Source: Marinobacter sp. F4218 (GTDB lineage: Bacteria; Pseudomonadota; Gammaproteobacteria; Pseudomonadales; Oleiphilaceae). From it: a stretch of 64,000 nucleotides of DNA. Shown one piece after another: positions 9,077-18,936 of the stretch. A program made the translations under genes and the position numbers. The notes beneath the pieces are model-generated. The model was not told where the DNA came from and did not search any database. It saw only the letters and a list, made by a program, of their open reading frames with translations. The stretch is from contig NZ_JAHZIL010000003.1 in the NCBI RefSeq assembly GCF_019443085.1, forward strand, positions 1,240,001 to 1,304,000, given 5' to 3'. Position 1 is the stretch's first letter. Every line of letters begins with the position of its first letter.

Positions 9077-9973
9077 ATGCCCTGGATACAACTTCAGATC
9101 CCGGCTGATCCGGACAACGCGGATCAGCTCGAGGATCTGCTCATGGAAATGGGCGCCGATGCCGTTTCCATGGAAGATGCCGCCGACCAGCCGCTTTACG
9201 AACCGGATCCGGGGACAACCCCCTTGTGGAGCCAGACCACCGTTACCGGCCTGTTCCAGTCCGACCGGGACATCGACCAACTGTGCTCGGACGTCCGGGA
9301 CGCCTGGCATCAGGCGACCCAGCAGACCCTGGCCGACATCGAGGTCACCCTGGTCGAGGACAAGGACTGGGAACGGGCCTGGATGGACGATTTCCACCCT
9401 CTGAAATTCGGCGAACGTCTCTGGATCGTACCGAGCTGGCACGACGCGCCGGACCCGGACGCTGCCAATCTGATGCTGGATCCGGGCCTGGCCTTTGGCA
9501 CCGGCACTCACCCGACCACAGCGCTGTGCCTGGAGTGGCTGGACGGACACGATGTCCGTAACCGGCAGGTGACCGACTATGGCTGCGGTTCGGGAATCCT
9601 AGGCCTGGCCGCCCTGCTGCTTGGCGCCGATCATGTGGTCGGTGTCGACACGGATCCGCAGGCACTGGAAGCCAGCCGCGAAAATGCCCGCCGCAACGGC
9701 GTCGACGACAGCCGCCTCGACCTCTATCTGCCGGACAATGAGCCGGACACCAAGGCCGACGTGATGCTGGCCAACATCCTGGCACAGCCACTGATTGGCC
9801 TGGCACCACACCTCGCCGCCCGGACCAAACCCGGTGGAGACCTGGTGCTGTCGGGCATCCTGTCGCACCAGGCCCGTGAGGTCATGGCCGCCTACGAGCC
9901 CTGGTTCGTGATGGACGAACCCGAACAGCGCGAAGAATGGATCCGCCTCACAGGACGACGCCACGGTGGATGA
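9077..9973 (+). CDS. prmA: Ribosomal protein L11 methyltransferase
   Basis: SAM-dependent enzyme that trimethylates ribosomal protein L11 (RplK) in the cytoplasm. At 298 residues it is the normal length. The N-terminal substrate-recognition domain leads into the catalytic domain, which has the diagnostic GTGTHPTTALCLEWL motif, the SAM-binding DYGCGSGILGLAALLLGA and the LANILAQPL motif. It is the last gene of the aroQ-accB-accC-prmA run. Confidence 0.97.
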   Translation: MPWIQLQIPADPDNADQLEDLLMEMGADAVSMEDAADQPLYEPDPGTTPLWSQTTVTGLFQSDRDIDQLCSDVRDAWHQATQQTLADIEVTLVEDKDWERAWMDDFHPLKFGERLWIVPSWHDAPDPDAANLMLDPGLAFGTGTHPTTALCLEWLDGHDVRNRQVTDYGCGSGILGLAALLLGADHVVGVDTDPQALEASRENARRNGVDDSRLDLYLPDNEPDTKADVMLANILAQPLIGLAPHLAARTKPGGDLVLSGILSHQAREVMAAYEPWFVMDEPEQREEWIRLTGRRHGG

Positions 9974-10034
9974 CGAACAAGGCCTTAACGACTAAACTCC
10001 GCACTCGTAGCCTAGTCGCTTTCAGGAACGACGC

Positions 10035-11297
10035 ATGACCCAGAGCAGCCTGCAGACCCAATGCCCCAAATGCGAGACCCGTTTTCGGGTAACGGACGAA
10101 CAGCTTGGCATTGCCAAGGGCAAGGTTCGCTGCGGCAACTGCATGGCGGTGTTCAACGCTATCGATCACCAGGTGCTCCCGCGCACCAGTCGGGCCCAAA
10201 CGCCCCCAAAACCGGCGTCCAGGGCGCCGGACGCGAGTGCAGGTACTACCACTCCGGCCACGGCCAGTTCCTTCGCCTCCGAAGAAGATTTCGTCTTTGC
10301 TGACAACCCCGAGGAAGATGCGGCCGAAGGCCCGTATGCGGGCAGCAAGATGACGTTTTCCGATGATGAGCTCAGCGACAGTTTCCGCACTGCAGATGGC
10401 CAGAGCAAATCGGACTTTCACGACGCCGACGACGATTCGCCAAACAACGATATCGACGAGAGCTGGGCTGAGGCCATTCTCGAGGATACCGACAAACCGT
10501 CACCAGCGTCCCGGAAGGAAGAAGTTCCGAGAAGGCCAGAACCCCGCCCGGAGCCGACGTCCCGGCCCTCCACCCGGTCGCCAGAGCCTTTTTCCAGACC
10601 GGCTCCCGAACCGGAGATGGTTCCCGACTTCGACGAACCCCTCAGACCTGCCAAGACGGGGCCGCAAGGCGACGACTTCCACGACGACTTTGGCACCGAG
10701 CCTCTGTTCGAGGCAGACAGCCGGAACGAACGGCTCGGCGAACCCATGGCGGCCACCATCCCGTTCGACGACCTTCGTCGGGAACCAGTATCCGTCCGGG
10801 GTGGCGGCACCGGCAAGCTCCGCACATTTGTCTGGACCCTGGTCGTGCTCACTCTGATCGGCGTACTGGTTGCCCAGGTTACCTGGTACCAGTTCGACCG
10901 ACTGGCCGCCATCCCGGAACTGCGGCCGTTCTATGAAAAAGGCTGCGAGCTGGCTGGCTGCGAACTGGAGCCACTGGTCAATGTGGACGCTATCCAGAGC
11001 CGCAAACTGGTGGTCCGGACAGACCCGGAAAACCGGAGCCAGCTGGTGGTGGATGCCGTCATCATCAACCGGGCCGCGTTCGAACAACCTTTCCCGGCCA
11101 TCGCCCTGACTTTTTCCAACCTGAACGGGGACGTGATCGCCCAGAGCATCTTCACCCCGGACGAATACCTGGCCGGAGACGGACAGGATCTCGATATGAT
11201 GCCCAAGGATACGCCGGTCCGGATCGCTATCGATATCCGTGACCCCGGCAAAGATGCGGTGAACTACAACCTCAATTTCCGCCCCTACTCGCCCTGA
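10035..11297 (+). CDS. Zinc-ribbon, DUF3426 membrane protein
   Basis: A 420-residue protein. The N-terminal zinc ribbon of the MJ0042 type has CPKCET and CGNCMAVF (residues 13-42). A long, acidic, Pro/Ser/Arg-rich low-complexity linker follows (about 55-240), then one transmembrane segment (FVWTLVVLTLIGVLVAQV, near 260), then a periplasmic DUF3426 domain with CELAGCEL. No biochemical function is known for the family, which commonly sits between prmA and dusB in this group of bacteria. It may be transcribed with prmA (gap 61 bp). Confidence 0.88.
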   Translation: MTQSSLQTQCPKCETRFRVTDEQLGIAKGKVRCGNCMAVFNAIDHQVLPRTSRAQTPPKPASRAPDASAGTTTPATASSFASEEDFVFADNPEEDAAEGPYAGSKMTFSDDELSDSFRTADGQSKSDFHDADDDSPNNDIDESWAEAILEDTDKPSPASRKEEVPRRPEPRPEPTSRPSTRSPEPFSRPAPEPEMVPDFDEPLRPAKTGPQGDDFHDDFGTEPLFEADSRNERLGEPMAATIPFDDLRREPVSVRGGGTGKLRTFVWTLVVLTLIGVLVAQVTWYQFDRLAAIPELRPFYEKGCELAGCELEPLVNVDAIQSRKLVVRTDPENRSQLVVDAVIINRAAFEQPFPAIALTFSNLNGDVIAQSIFTPDEYLAGDGQDLDMMPKDTPVRIAIDIRDPGKDAVNYNLNFRPYSP

Positions 11298-11522
11298 AAT
11301 GGTAAGCGAGCATTTACTCGACAGTGAACGCCGGCGGCCACCAAACAGAACAAAAGTCAACCAGAAAGCACGAAAAATAATCAGTTTTTTCGTGATCAAG
11401 CCCCTTCAATCACGCCGCCCCCGACGGTATCATTAGCGCCCTTCGGACACTGAATCGATTACTTATTGAACAATCGATCGGTACCGTCTCTTGCTTCACC
11501 CGCTGTGACACGGACTCAGATC

Positions 11523-12521
11523 ATGCTGCCAACGGCAAAAATCGGGCCGTACACCTTGCCCAACCCGCTTATTGTTGCGCCCATGGCCGGCGTAACGGAC
11601 CGCCCCTTCCGGCTACTGTGCCGCAGGATGGGAGCCGGCCTCGCGGTATCGGAAATGGTCATAGCGGACAGCAAGCTCTGGCATACGCGAAAATCCCGGA
11701 CCCGCCTGAATCACGAAGGTGAACCGGAACCCCGTTCGGTACAGATTGCGGGCGGTGATCCCGAGATGCTGGCCGACGCCGCCCGACAGAATGCCGAATT
11801 CGGCGCCCAGATCATCGACATCAATATGGGGTGTCCGGCCAAGAAGGTGTGCAACAAGGCGGCGGGATCGGCCCTGATGAAGGATGAGGGTCTGGTCCGC
11901 GAGATTCTGAACGCGGTGGTGAGCGCCGTCGATATCCCGGTAACGCTGAAAATGCGTACCGGCTGGGATTCGGACAACCGTAACGCAGCAGTCATTGCCC
12001 GGATGGCCGAAGACGCCGGTATCCAGGCGCTGGCCATCCACGGTCGTACCCGGGCGGACAAGTACAATGGCGATGCCGAGTACGACACCATCGCCGACGT
12101 CAAATCCCGGGCTCAGATCCCGGTGTTCGCCAATGGCGACATCAGCTCGCCAGAGAAGGCTCAGCAGGTACTCAAACACACGGGCGCCGATGGCCTGCTG
12201 ATCGGTCGGGGTGCCCAGGGACGGCCGTGGATATTCCGGGAAATCCTCCACTACCTGGAGACCGGAAGGCATCTGCCGGAACCGCCGCTGGATGACGTGG
12301 AACAGATCCTGATCGAGCACCTGGCCGCCCTACACAGCTTCTACGGCGAAAAGATGGGCGTGCGTATTGCCAGAAAACACGTGGGCTGGTACCTGCAGTC
12401 CCACGACCAGAGCAAACAGTTCCGTAAACGCTTCAACGCGATCGACGATGCGCTGGAGCAGACAGACAGTATTCAACAGTACTTTGCAGGCTTACGAAAT
12501 GGAGAGGTATTCGCAGCATGA
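11523..12521 (+). CDS. dusB: tRNA-dihydrouridine synthase B
   Basis: FMN enzyme that reduces uridine to dihydrouridine in the tRNA D-loop. The 332-residue length is normal when starting at the ATG at 11523 ([14 protein letters not shown]); the reading frame extends upstream to a TTG at 11466, which lacks family support. The TIM barrel has [13 protein letters not shown], the catalytic Cys in [19 protein letters not shown] and the FMN-binding IHGRTR. The stop overlaps the fis start by 4 bases, giving the classic dusB-fis operon. Confidence 0.96.
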   Translation: MLPTAKIGPYTLPNPLIVAPMAGVTDRPFRLLCRRMGAGLAVSEMVIADSKLWHTRKSRTRLNHEGEPEPRSVQIAGGDPEMLADAARQNAEFGAQIIDINMGCPAKKVCNKAAGSALMKDEGLVREILNAVVSAVDIPVTLKMRTGWDSDNRNAAVIARMAEDAGIQALAIHGRTRADKYNGDAEYDTIADVKSRAQIPVFANGDISSPEKAQQVLKHTGADGLLIGRGAQGRPWIFREILHYLETGRHLPEPPLDDVEQILIEHLAALHSFYGEKMGVRIARKHVGWYLQSHDQSKQFRKRFNAIDDALEQTDSIQQYFAGLRNGEVFAA

Positions 12522-12835
12522 CCGCTGAGACTTTGGCAAACGAGAATCTAAGCACCCCGGCCAGCGAGGATATTCACCAGCTTCAGACGGTGAATGGCAA
12601 TGGCAACAGCGTCACCCTGCGTGACAGCGTCGAGGTTGCCCTGAAAAACTACTTTGCGCAGCTTGATGGCGCGCCGGTCACCGAGGTGTACCAGCTGGTA
12701 CTGTCCGAGGTGGAGGCACCGCTGCTGGAGCAGGTGATGAAATATACCCGCAACAACCAGACCAAGGCCTCGACCATGCTTGGACTGAATCGCGGCACCC
12801 TGCGTAAGAAGCTGAAGCAATACGGTCTGCTATAA
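12518..12835 (+). CDS. fis: DNA-binding protein Fis
   Basis: Nucleoid-associated dimer that bends DNA and activates stable-RNA promoters. At 105 residues it is slightly longer than the E. coli protein. The C-terminal helix-turn-helix ([20 protein letters not shown]) is nearly identical to the family consensus. The ATG overlaps the dusB stop (ATGA), so expression is probably translationally coupled. Confidence 0.97.
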   Translation: MTAETLANENLSTPASEDIHQLQTVNGNGNSVTLRDSVEVALKNYFAQLDGAPVTEVYQLVLSEVEAPLLEQVMKYTRNNQTKASTMLGLNRGTLRKKLKQYGLL

Positions 12836-12853
12836 TCCAGACACCCTGACTTG

Positions 12854-12886
12854 ATGAGGGCCTCCCGGAAACCATTCGCGAGGCCC
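12854..12886 (+). terminator. Terminator-like hairpin between fis and purH
   Basis: The arms AGGGCCTC and GAGGCCCT are separated by about 15 bases and followed by a weak T-rich run (TATTCGTT). It lies between the end of dusB-fis and the start of purH, where a transcription boundary is expected. Confidence 0.5.
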
Positions 12887-12919
12887 TTATTCGTTCATCT
12901 CCAGCGAAGAAAGTGACTC

Positions 12920-14500
12920 ATGGCAAACCAGGCTAACTCCCCCATCCGTCGCGCGCTGATCAGCGTGAGTGACAAGACCGGCATCGTCGACTTTGGCCGG
13001 GCCCTCACCGACCGAGGTATCGAACTGCTTTCCACCGGAGGCACCTTCCGTCTCCTGAAGGAAAACAACATTCCGGTCACTGAAGTATCCGACTACACCG
13101 GCTTCCCGGAAATGATGGACGGTCGGGTCAAGACCCTGCACCCGAAAATCCATGGCGGCATTTTGGGCCGGCGAGGCACCGACGATGCCATCATGGGCGA
13201 GCACGGCATCAATCCGATCGACATGGTGGTGGTCAACCTCTACCCGTTCGAGGAGACCGTCGCCAACCCTGACTGCGACCTGCCCACGGCGATCGAAAAT
13301 ATCGATATTGGTGGCCCGACCATGGTGCGCGCAGCGGCGAAGAACCACAACGACGTCGCCATCGTGGTTAATGCGGCGGACTACGCCCGGGTCCTGAAGG
13401 AACTCAACGACAACGACGGTGAGCTCAGCTACCGCACCCGCTTTGATCTGGCCGTAAAGGCGTTCGAGCATACCGCCGGTTACGACGGTGCCATCGCCAA
13501 CTACCTGGGTGGTCGTACCCCGGACAACGACAATGCCGACTTCCCCCGAACCTTCAATGCCCAGTTCGTGAAGGTCCAGGACATGCGCTATGGTGAAAAC
13601 CCGCACCAGCGGGCCGCTTTCTACGCCGAGCGCAATCCCAGGGAAGCCTGCGTAGCGACCGCCAAGCAGCTTCAGGGCAAGGAACTCTCCTACAACAACG
13701 TGGCCGATACCGATGCCGCCCTCGAGTGTGTGAAGCCGTTTGCGGATCCCGCCTGCGTCATCGTGAAACACGCCAACCCCTGCGGCGTTGCGATTGGTGC
13801 AGACATCCACCAGGCCTACGAACTGGCCTTCGCCACGGACCCGACTTCGGCCTTTGGCGGCATCATCGCCTTTAACCGGGAGCTCGACGCGGAGACCGCC
13901 AAGGCGATCATCGATCGCCAGTTCGTGGAAGTCATCATTGCCCCGACCATCGCCCCGGAGGCGGTCGAGCTGGTCTCTGCCAAGAAAAACGTGCGCCTGC
14001 TGGCCTGCGGCGAGTTTGACAGTGAGCGCGCCCAGACCATGGACTACAAACGGGTTACCGGCGGTCTCCTGGTGCAGGACCGGGATCTGGGCATGGTGGC
14101 CATGTCCGACGTCAAGGTGGTCACCGATCGCCAGCCCTCGGAAGAGGAACTCAACGACCTGCTGTTCGCCTGGGAGGTGGCCAAGTACGTCAAATCCAAT
14201 GCCATTGTGTACGCCAGGGCCGGTCGCACTATTGGCGTTGGCGCTGGCCAGATGAGCCGGGTTTACAGTGCCAAGATTGCCGGCATCAAGGCGGCCGACG
14301 AAAACCTGGAAGTGAAAGGCTCGGTGATGGCCTCAGACGCCTTCTTCCCGTTCCGGGACGGCATCGATGCCGCCGCCAAGGCGGGCATCACCGCTGTGAT
14401 CCAGCCCGGCGGCTCCATGCGCGACCAGGAAGTGATCGATGCGGCCAACGAGCATGGCATCGCCATGGTGTTCACCGGCATGCGCCACTTCCGCCACTGA
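12920..14500 (+). CDS. purH: Bifunctional AICAR transformylase / IMP cyclohydrolase
   Basis: Catalyses the last two steps of IMP synthesis: formylation of AICAR by 10-formyl-THF, then ring closure. At 526 residues it is full length. The N-terminal MGS-like cyclohydrolase domain ([20 protein letters not shown]) is followed by the transformylase domain with KHANPCG and AFGGIIAFN (around residue 315). The tail FFPFRDGID...[11 protein letters not shown] is standard. The 27-bp gap to purD indicates an operon. Confidence 0.98.
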   Translation: MANQANSPIRRALISVSDKTGIVDFGRALTDRGIELLSTGGTFRLLKENNIPVTEVSDYTGFPEMMDGRVKTLHPKIHGGILGRRGTDDAIMGEHGINPIDMVVVNLYPFEETVANPDCDLPTAIENIDIGGPTMVRAAAKNHNDVAIVVNAADYARVLKELNDNDGELSYRTRFDLAVKAFEHTAGYDGAIANYLGGRTPDNDNADFPRTFNAQFVKVQDMRYGENPHQRAAFYAERNPREACVATAKQLQGKELSYNNVADTDAALECVKPFADPACVIVKHANPCGVAIGADIHQAYELAFATDPTSAFGGIIAFNRELDAETAKAIIDRQFVEVIIAPTIAPEAVELVSAKKNVRLLACGEFDSERAQTMDYKRVTGGLLVQDRDLGMVAMSDVKVVTDRQPSEEELNDLLFAWEVAKYVKSNAIVYARAGRTIGVGAGQMSRVYSAKIAGIKAADENLEVKGSVMASDAFFPFRDGIDAAAKAGITAVIQPGGSMRDQEVIDAANEHGIAMVFTGMRHFRH

Positions 14501-14527
14501 TTCCGGACCAGCTAAAGGATTCTCACT

Positions 14528-15811
14528 ATGAACATTCTTGTGATCGGCAACGGTGGCCGCGAGCATGCCCTGGCCTGGAAAGCGGCCCAATCCCCGGCGA
14601 CAGACCGCGTGTTTGTCGCGCCGGGCAACGCAGGGACCGCCCGTGAGCCGGGCCTGGAAAACGTCAACATCGACGTTATGGACCTCGACGGGCTCGCCAA
14701 CTTTGCCGCCGCCAACAACGTCGGTCTGACCATTGTCGGACCGGAGGCACCGCTGGTTGCCGGTATCGTTGACCGTTTCGAAGAACGTGGTCTGCGGGTC
14801 TTCGGTCCCAGTGCCGGTGCCGCCCAACTGGAAGGCTCCAAGGCCTTTACCAAGGATTTCCTGGCGCGGCAGAAAATACCCACCGCCGCCTACGCCAACT
14901 TCACCGACGTCGATGAAGCCCTGGCCTATGTCCGCGAACAGGGTGCGCCCATCGTGGTCAAAGCTGACGGCCTGGCCGCAGGCAAAGGCGTGATTGTCGC
15001 CATGACCCTGTTCGAGGCTGAAGACGCGATCCGCGACATGCTGGCCGGCAATGCCTTCGGCGATGCCGGCAGCCGCGTGGTGGTGGAAGAGTTCCTGGAC
15101 GGCGAGGAAGCCAGTTTCATTGTCATGGTCGACGGCGAGCACGTACTGCCGATGGCCACCTCCCAGGATCACAAGCGGGTCGGCGATGGCGATACCGGCC
15201 CGAACACCGGCGGCATGGGGGCTTACTCCCCGGCCCCGGTGGTTACCCCGGACGTGCACCAGCGCATCATGGACGAAGTGATCTATCCGACCGTGCGTGG
15301 CATGGCCGCCGAAGGGCATCCCTACAAGGGCTTTCTCTATGCCGGCCTGATGATCGACGGTGAGGGAGCGCCCAAGGTCATCGAGTTCAATTGCCGCTTT
15401 GGCGACCCGGAAACCCAGCCGATCATGCTGCGCATGCAATCTGACCTGGTTGAACTGTGCCAGGCTGCTATCGACGGCAAACTCGATCAGTGCAGCTCGG
15501 ACTGGGACGAGCGCCCGGCCGTAGGCATTGTGCTGGCAGCGGGTGGCTATCCCGGCAGCTACAAAAAAGGGGATGTCATATCGGGGCTGCCTGAGACAGA
15601 AACCGACGGTGAGAAAGTATTCCACGCGGGAACGCGACTCAACGGTGAGCAGGTTCTTACCAACGGCGGCCGCGTGCTCTGCGCCACAGCCCTTGGACAG
15701 TCCGTCACCGAAGCGCAGCAGCGCGCCTACAAGGTTGCTGCAAAGATCCAGTGGAAGGGCGTCTACTTCCGCAAGGATATTGGTTATCGGGCCATTGCCC
15801 GGGAAAAATAA
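14528..15811 (+). CDS. purD: Phosphoribosylamine-glycine ligase (GAR synthetase)
   Basis: ATP-grasp enzyme that joins phosphoribosylamine and glycine in purine synthesis. The 427 residues match the family. It shows the N-terminal LVIGNGGREHALAWK, the ATP loop KADGLAAGKGVIVA, the TGGMGAYSPAPVV motif and the metal-binding EFNCRFGDPETQ. It is transcribed with purH and ends at a strong bidirectional terminator. Confidence 0.98.
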   Translation: MNILVIGNGGREHALAWKAAQSPATDRVFVAPGNAGTAREPGLENVNIDVMDLDGLANFAAANNVGLTIVGPEAPLVAGIVDRFEERGLRVFGPSAGAAQLEGSKAFTKDFLARQKIPTAAYANFTDVDEALAYVREQGAPIVVKADGLAAGKGVIVAMTLFEAEDAIRDMLAGNAFGDAGSRVVVEEFLDGEEASFIVMVDGEHVLPMATSQDHKRVGDGDTGPNTGGMGAYSPAPVVTPDVHQRIMDEVIYPTVRGMAAEGHPYKGFLYAGLMIDGEGAPKVIEFNCRFGDPETQPIMLRMQSDLVELCQAAIDGKLDQCSSDWDERPAVGIVLAAGGYPGSYKKGDVISGLPETETDGEKVFHAGTRLNGEQVLTNGGRVLCATALGQSVTEAQQRAYKVAAKIQWKGVYFRKDIGYRAIAREK

Positions 15812-15813
15812 CA

Positions 15814-15844
15814 CCAAAAAGCCCGGTCTCGCCGGGCTTTTTGG
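15814..15844. terminator. Bidirectional terminator between purD and the minus-strand operon
   Basis: The hairpin AAAAAGCCCGG/CCGGGCTTTTT has loop TCTCG. It is 3 bp after purD and 23 bp beyond the stop of the convergent thioesterase gene, so it ends both transcription units. Confidence 0.92.
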
Positions 15845-15866
15845 TGGTTGATATCCTGGGGACGCA

Positions 15867-16286
15867 TTAGCAAACCAGGATGCGCTCAAGCGCCCCACGA
15901 ATACTGCCCGGAATCGCAACAGCGTGATTCTTTTCCCGGTCAACGAACACGTGGACGACCTGGCCAAGCGCAGCCGGGTCCACATCGCCGTTCCTGAACA
16001 GACCCAGCTCGTAGGTCACCGAGCTGTTGCCGATCCTGATCACCCTGAGCCCGGCCTCCAGTGAGTCCGGATACGCCACCGGTTTTTTGAACTGACAGTT
16101 GGAGTTGACCACGTAGCCAACCACCGGTGCATTATTGATATCCAGCCCGCCAACCTCGATCAGGTACCGGTTGATGGTGGTGTCAAAGTAGGAGTAGTAG
16201 GTCACGTTGTTCACATGCCCGTAAATATCGTTATCCATCCACCGGGTGGTGATAGGGTAAAAAACACCAAACTCGTCTCGTTCCAA
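15867..16286 (-). CDS. Hot-dog acyl-CoA thioesterase (YbgC/4HBT type)
   Basis: A 139-residue single hot-dog domain protein predicted to hydrolyse an acyl-CoA thioester. The family catalytic motif is clear: RWMDNDIYGHVNNVTYYSYFD, with the catalytic Asp near residue 19, then a NCQFKKPV strand. It is the last gene of the minus-strand operon, 36 bp after the alcohol dehydrogenase gene. In this context it could release a free acid from a CoA thioester formed from the transported or oxidised substrate; that is inference. Confidence 0.85.
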   Translation of the reverse strand: MERDEFGVFYPITTRWMDNDIYGHVNNVTYYSYFDTTINRYLIEVGGLDINNAPVVGYVVNSNCQFKKPVAYPDSLEAGLRVIRIGNSSVTYELGLFRNGDVDPAALGQVVHVFVDREKNHAVAIPGSIRGALERILVC

Positions 16287-16322
16287 GGATTTCTCCGTTT
16301 ACCAGTTTTATTGCGTTATGGC

Positions 16323-17453
16323 CTAATCAAACAGCACAACCTGACGAACGGCCTTACCGGAAGCCAGTTTCTCGAATCCGTCATTAATCTCATCCAGCGT
16401 CAGGGTATCACTGAGCAATTTGTCCACCGGCAGCTTGCCCTGGCGAAACAGGGTGACATAACGGGCAAGGTCCCGAACCGGTACACAGCTGCCCACATAA
16501 CTCCCCTTGAGGGTACGCTCCTCTGCCACCAGGCTGACCTGCTGGATGGACACTTTCTTTTCGGGATGGGCCAGGCCGCCGGTGACGGTGGTTCCACCAC
16601 GGCGAGTGATCTGGTAGGCGAATTCCAGGGCTTTTTCAGACCCCGCCATTTCAATAGCACAGTCAACACCGCCGTTGGTCAGTGCCTTGATCCTGTCAAC
16701 ACAACCCTCTTCACCGGAGTTAAAGGCGTGGGTGGCACCGAGTTCTTTGGCCAGTGCCAGTTTACTGTCGTCCAGATCTATGGCAATCACCTCACCCGCG
16801 CCCGCAACCAGAGCCCCCAGCACACTGTTCAGCCCGACACCGCCAAGGCCGATCACAGCGACAGTCTGGCCCGCACTGATATCTGCCGAGTTAATCGCAG
16901 CGCCCACACCCGTCAGCACCGCGCAACCAAACAATGCTGCGTGGTGCAGGGGCAGATCGGCGTCTACCTTGACCAGCGAATCCCGCGACACCACCGAGTG
17001 GTCGGCAAAGGCGGATACCCCCAGGTGGTGGTTCACCGGGGTGCCGTCCGCCCGATGCAACCGGTGCTCACCGCTGACCAGGGTTCCGGCGTTGTTGGTT
17101 TTTGCCGCCGGCTCACACAGCGCCGGGCGGCCTTCTGCACAGGGTGCACAGTGACCGCAACTGGGTACAAATACCGCAACCACATGGTCGCCTTCCTTCA
17201 GATCGCGGACACCGTTGCCCACTGCCTTGACGATACCGGCCGCTTCGTGGCCCAGTGCCATGGGCACAGGCCGCGGACGGTTTCCATCAATAACAGAAAG
17301 ATCCGAATGGCACAGGCCGGCTGCCTTGATCTGGACCAACACTTCATTGTCACCGGGCGGAGACAGTTCCAGCTCTTCGATCATCAGGGGCTTTGTATCC
17401 TGATACGGGCGCTCCGCCCCGATGGCTTGCAAAACTGCGGCTCGAATTTTCAT
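16323..17453 (-). CDS. Zinc-dependent alcohol dehydrogenase (MDR family)
   Basis: A 376-residue NAD(P)-dependent medium-chain dehydrogenase. The catalytic zinc ligands are in GLCHSD (near 47) and GHEAAG (near 69). The structural zinc site is SCGHCAPCAEGRPALC, and the Rossmann fold has VIGLGGVGLNSVLG (near 195). The overall length and the conserved VFVPSCGHC stretch put it near class III-like enzymes. It is separated from livF by 33 bp and followed by a thioesterase gene, so it is part of the ABC transporter operon. The natural substrate is probably a molecule imported by that transporter; the sequence does not reveal which. Confidence 0.88.
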   Translation of the reverse strand: MKIRAAVLQAIGAERPYQDTKPLMIEELELSPPGDNEVLVQIKAAGLCHSDLSVIDGNRPRPVPMALGHEAAGIVKAVGNGVRDLKEGDHVVAVFVPSCGHCAPCAEGRPALCEPAAKTNNAGTLVSGEHRLHRADGTPVNHHLGVSAFADHSVVSRDSLVKVDADLPLHHAALFGCAVLTGVGAAINSADISAGQTVAVIGLGGVGLNSVLGALVAGAGEVIAIDLDDSKLALAKELGATHAFNSGEEGCVDRIKALTNGGVDCAIEMAGSEKALEFAYQITRRGGTTVTGGLAHPEKKVSIQQVSLVAEERTLKGSYVGSCVPVRDLARYVTLFRQGKLPVDKLLSDTLTLDEINDGFEKLASGKAVRQVVLFD

Positions 17454-17486
17454 GGCGTATTTCCTCAGTCGGTTTCTGTTCTATGG

Positions 17487-18161
17487 TCAGGCCAACGACG
17501 CAGACGGATCCTTTCGGCCAGCGGATACGGATCCGCGCTCAATGCGCCAGGTGGCGTCCACCAGATCAGCGGAGTGGCTATCGTCGGATTCCGCGATCAG
17601 TACCGTCAGGCCCTCTGCGCGCAGGTCGGCAATGACCTCGGACAAACGCCTGGCCAGGACCGGTGCGACGCCTTCAAACGGCTCATCCAGCAGAATCAGT
17701 TCCCGGCCCGGAATCAGCGCCCGGCCCAAGGCCACCAGTTTCTGCTGGCCGCCGGACAACTGCAGGGCCTTTCGCTCACCGAAGTCGGCAATTTCAGGCA
17801 TCAGCGAATAGACCCATTTCAGGCGTTCTTCACCATCCTTGATGTTATTGGCCCACGCCGGCATGAGCATGTTCTCCGACACAGTCAGGTCCGGTATCAA
17901 CCTGCGGTCCTCCGGCATGTAACTGATGCGCAGATTGGCCCGTCGGTGGGACGGCAGTTTGCTGATGTCCTGGCCCTTGAAGGTAATGGATCCCCGGGTC
18001 GCAGGCAAAAGACCCATAATGGTGCGAATCAGCGTGGTCTTGCCGGCGCCGTTATGGCCGATCAGACCTGCCATCTGGCCCTGCGGAATGCTCAGGTTAA
18101 TGTCCCGCAGAATACTGATACCCTCAATGGAAACGTCGAGATTAGCAATTTCAAGGCTCAT
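17487..18161 (-). CDS. livF: Branched-chain-type ABC transporter ATPase (LivF)
   Basis: A 224-residue ATPase subunit of a HAAT-family importer. It has Walker A GHNGAGKTT, signature LSGGQQKLVALG and Walker B LILLDEPFEGVAP. It is slightly shorter than typical LivF. It lies one base after livG on the minus strand. It forms the ATPase pair with LivG that drives import of substrate delivered by the two upstream binding proteins. Confidence 0.9.
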   Translation of the reverse strand: MSLEIANLDVSIEGISILRDINLSIPQGQMAGLIGHNGAGKTTLIRTIMGLLPATRGSITFKGQDISKLPSHRRANLRISYMPEDRRLIPDLTVSENMLMPAWANNIKDGEERLKWVYSLMPEIADFGERKALQLSGGQQKLVALGRALIPGRELILLDEPFEGVAPVLARRLSEVIADLRAEGLTVLIAESDDSHSADLVDATWRIERGSVSAGRKDPSASLA

Positions 18162-18162
18162 T

Positions 18163-18936
18163 TCAGGCGCCTCCTTCGGTTTTAGCCGTCTTCGGCTTGC
18201 CGGTCACCAGTTCCTGGACCTTCTCATCCGCCAGCACTTCGTCCACCGGGCCGTCCTTGATCACAATACCACTGGCAAAGGCCAATACCCGCGTAACGTA
18301 TCGCTGAACAATTTCCATGTCATGCTCAACGAACAATACCGTCAGGCCCCGCTGGCGAACCGCCTCCATCACCGTGTCCATCAAGGTGTATTTCTCTTCC
18401 ACGCTGACACCGCTGGTGGGCTCATCAAGCAGCAACATCCGGGGACTCCCCAGCATGGCAATGGCAATGTCCAGCAGCTTGCGTGCCCCCTGAGGCATGG
18501 CGGTAACCATTTCATTACGGTACTGGGCGATGTTCATCTGGGCCAGAATTTCTTCAGCCGCTTCCAGCCGATCTTTCGTGTGCACCGGCCGAATCATCTG
18601 GAACTGTTGATGGTCAGCAGCCGCCAGGGCGATCGCCAGGTTGTCGATCACCGGAAGCTCCAGAAACAATTGCGGAATCTGGAAGGAACGGGTCAATCCC
18701 TTTCTCATCAACTTGCGTGGCCCGAGGCCCTTGATGGGTTTGCCCCCGAACTCAATGGTGCCGCTGGACGGAGGCAGGTAACCGGTCACCATGTTGATGA
18801 AGGTGGTCTTCCCGGCGCCGTTCGCCCCAATGACCCCGACAATCTCCCCTTCGGTGATGGTTACATTGATGTCTTCAGCGGCTGTCACCGCACCAAAATA
18901 CCGGGACAAACCGACGGTTTTGAGAATCTCGGTCAT
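18163..18936 (-). CDS. livG: Branched-chain-type ABC transporter ATPase (LivG)
   Basis: A 257-residue ATPase subunit. Walker A is GANGAGKTT and Walker B is MLLLDEPTSGVS, followed by the switch His in VLFVEHDME. The signature loop is unusual: MPQGARKLL replaces the LSYGQQR/LSGGQ-type sequence of most LivG proteins, which may affect ATP binding at one site. The start overlaps the livM stop by 4 bases. Confidence 0.9.
   Translation of the reverse strand: MTEILKTVGLSRYFGAVTAAEDINVTITEGEIVGVIGANGAGKTTFINMVTGYLPPSSGTIEFGGKPIKGLGPRKLMRKGLTRSFQIPQLFLELPVIDNLAIALAAADHQQFQMIRPVHTKDRLEAAEEILAQMNIAQYRNEMVTAMPQGARKLLDIAIAMLGSPRMLLLDEPTSGVSVEEKYTLMDTVMEAVRQRGLTVLFVEHDMEIVQRYVTRVLAFASGIVIKDGPVDEVLADEKVQELVTGKPKTAKTEGGA

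Noticed and set aside
14333..15985. 550-residue open frame on the minus strand
   Set aside because: It is antisense to purH and purD and shows no recognisable domain.
16215..18185. 656-residue open frame on the plus strand
   Set aside because: It is antisense to the thioesterase, alcohol dehydrogenase and livF genes, all of which have clear motifs.
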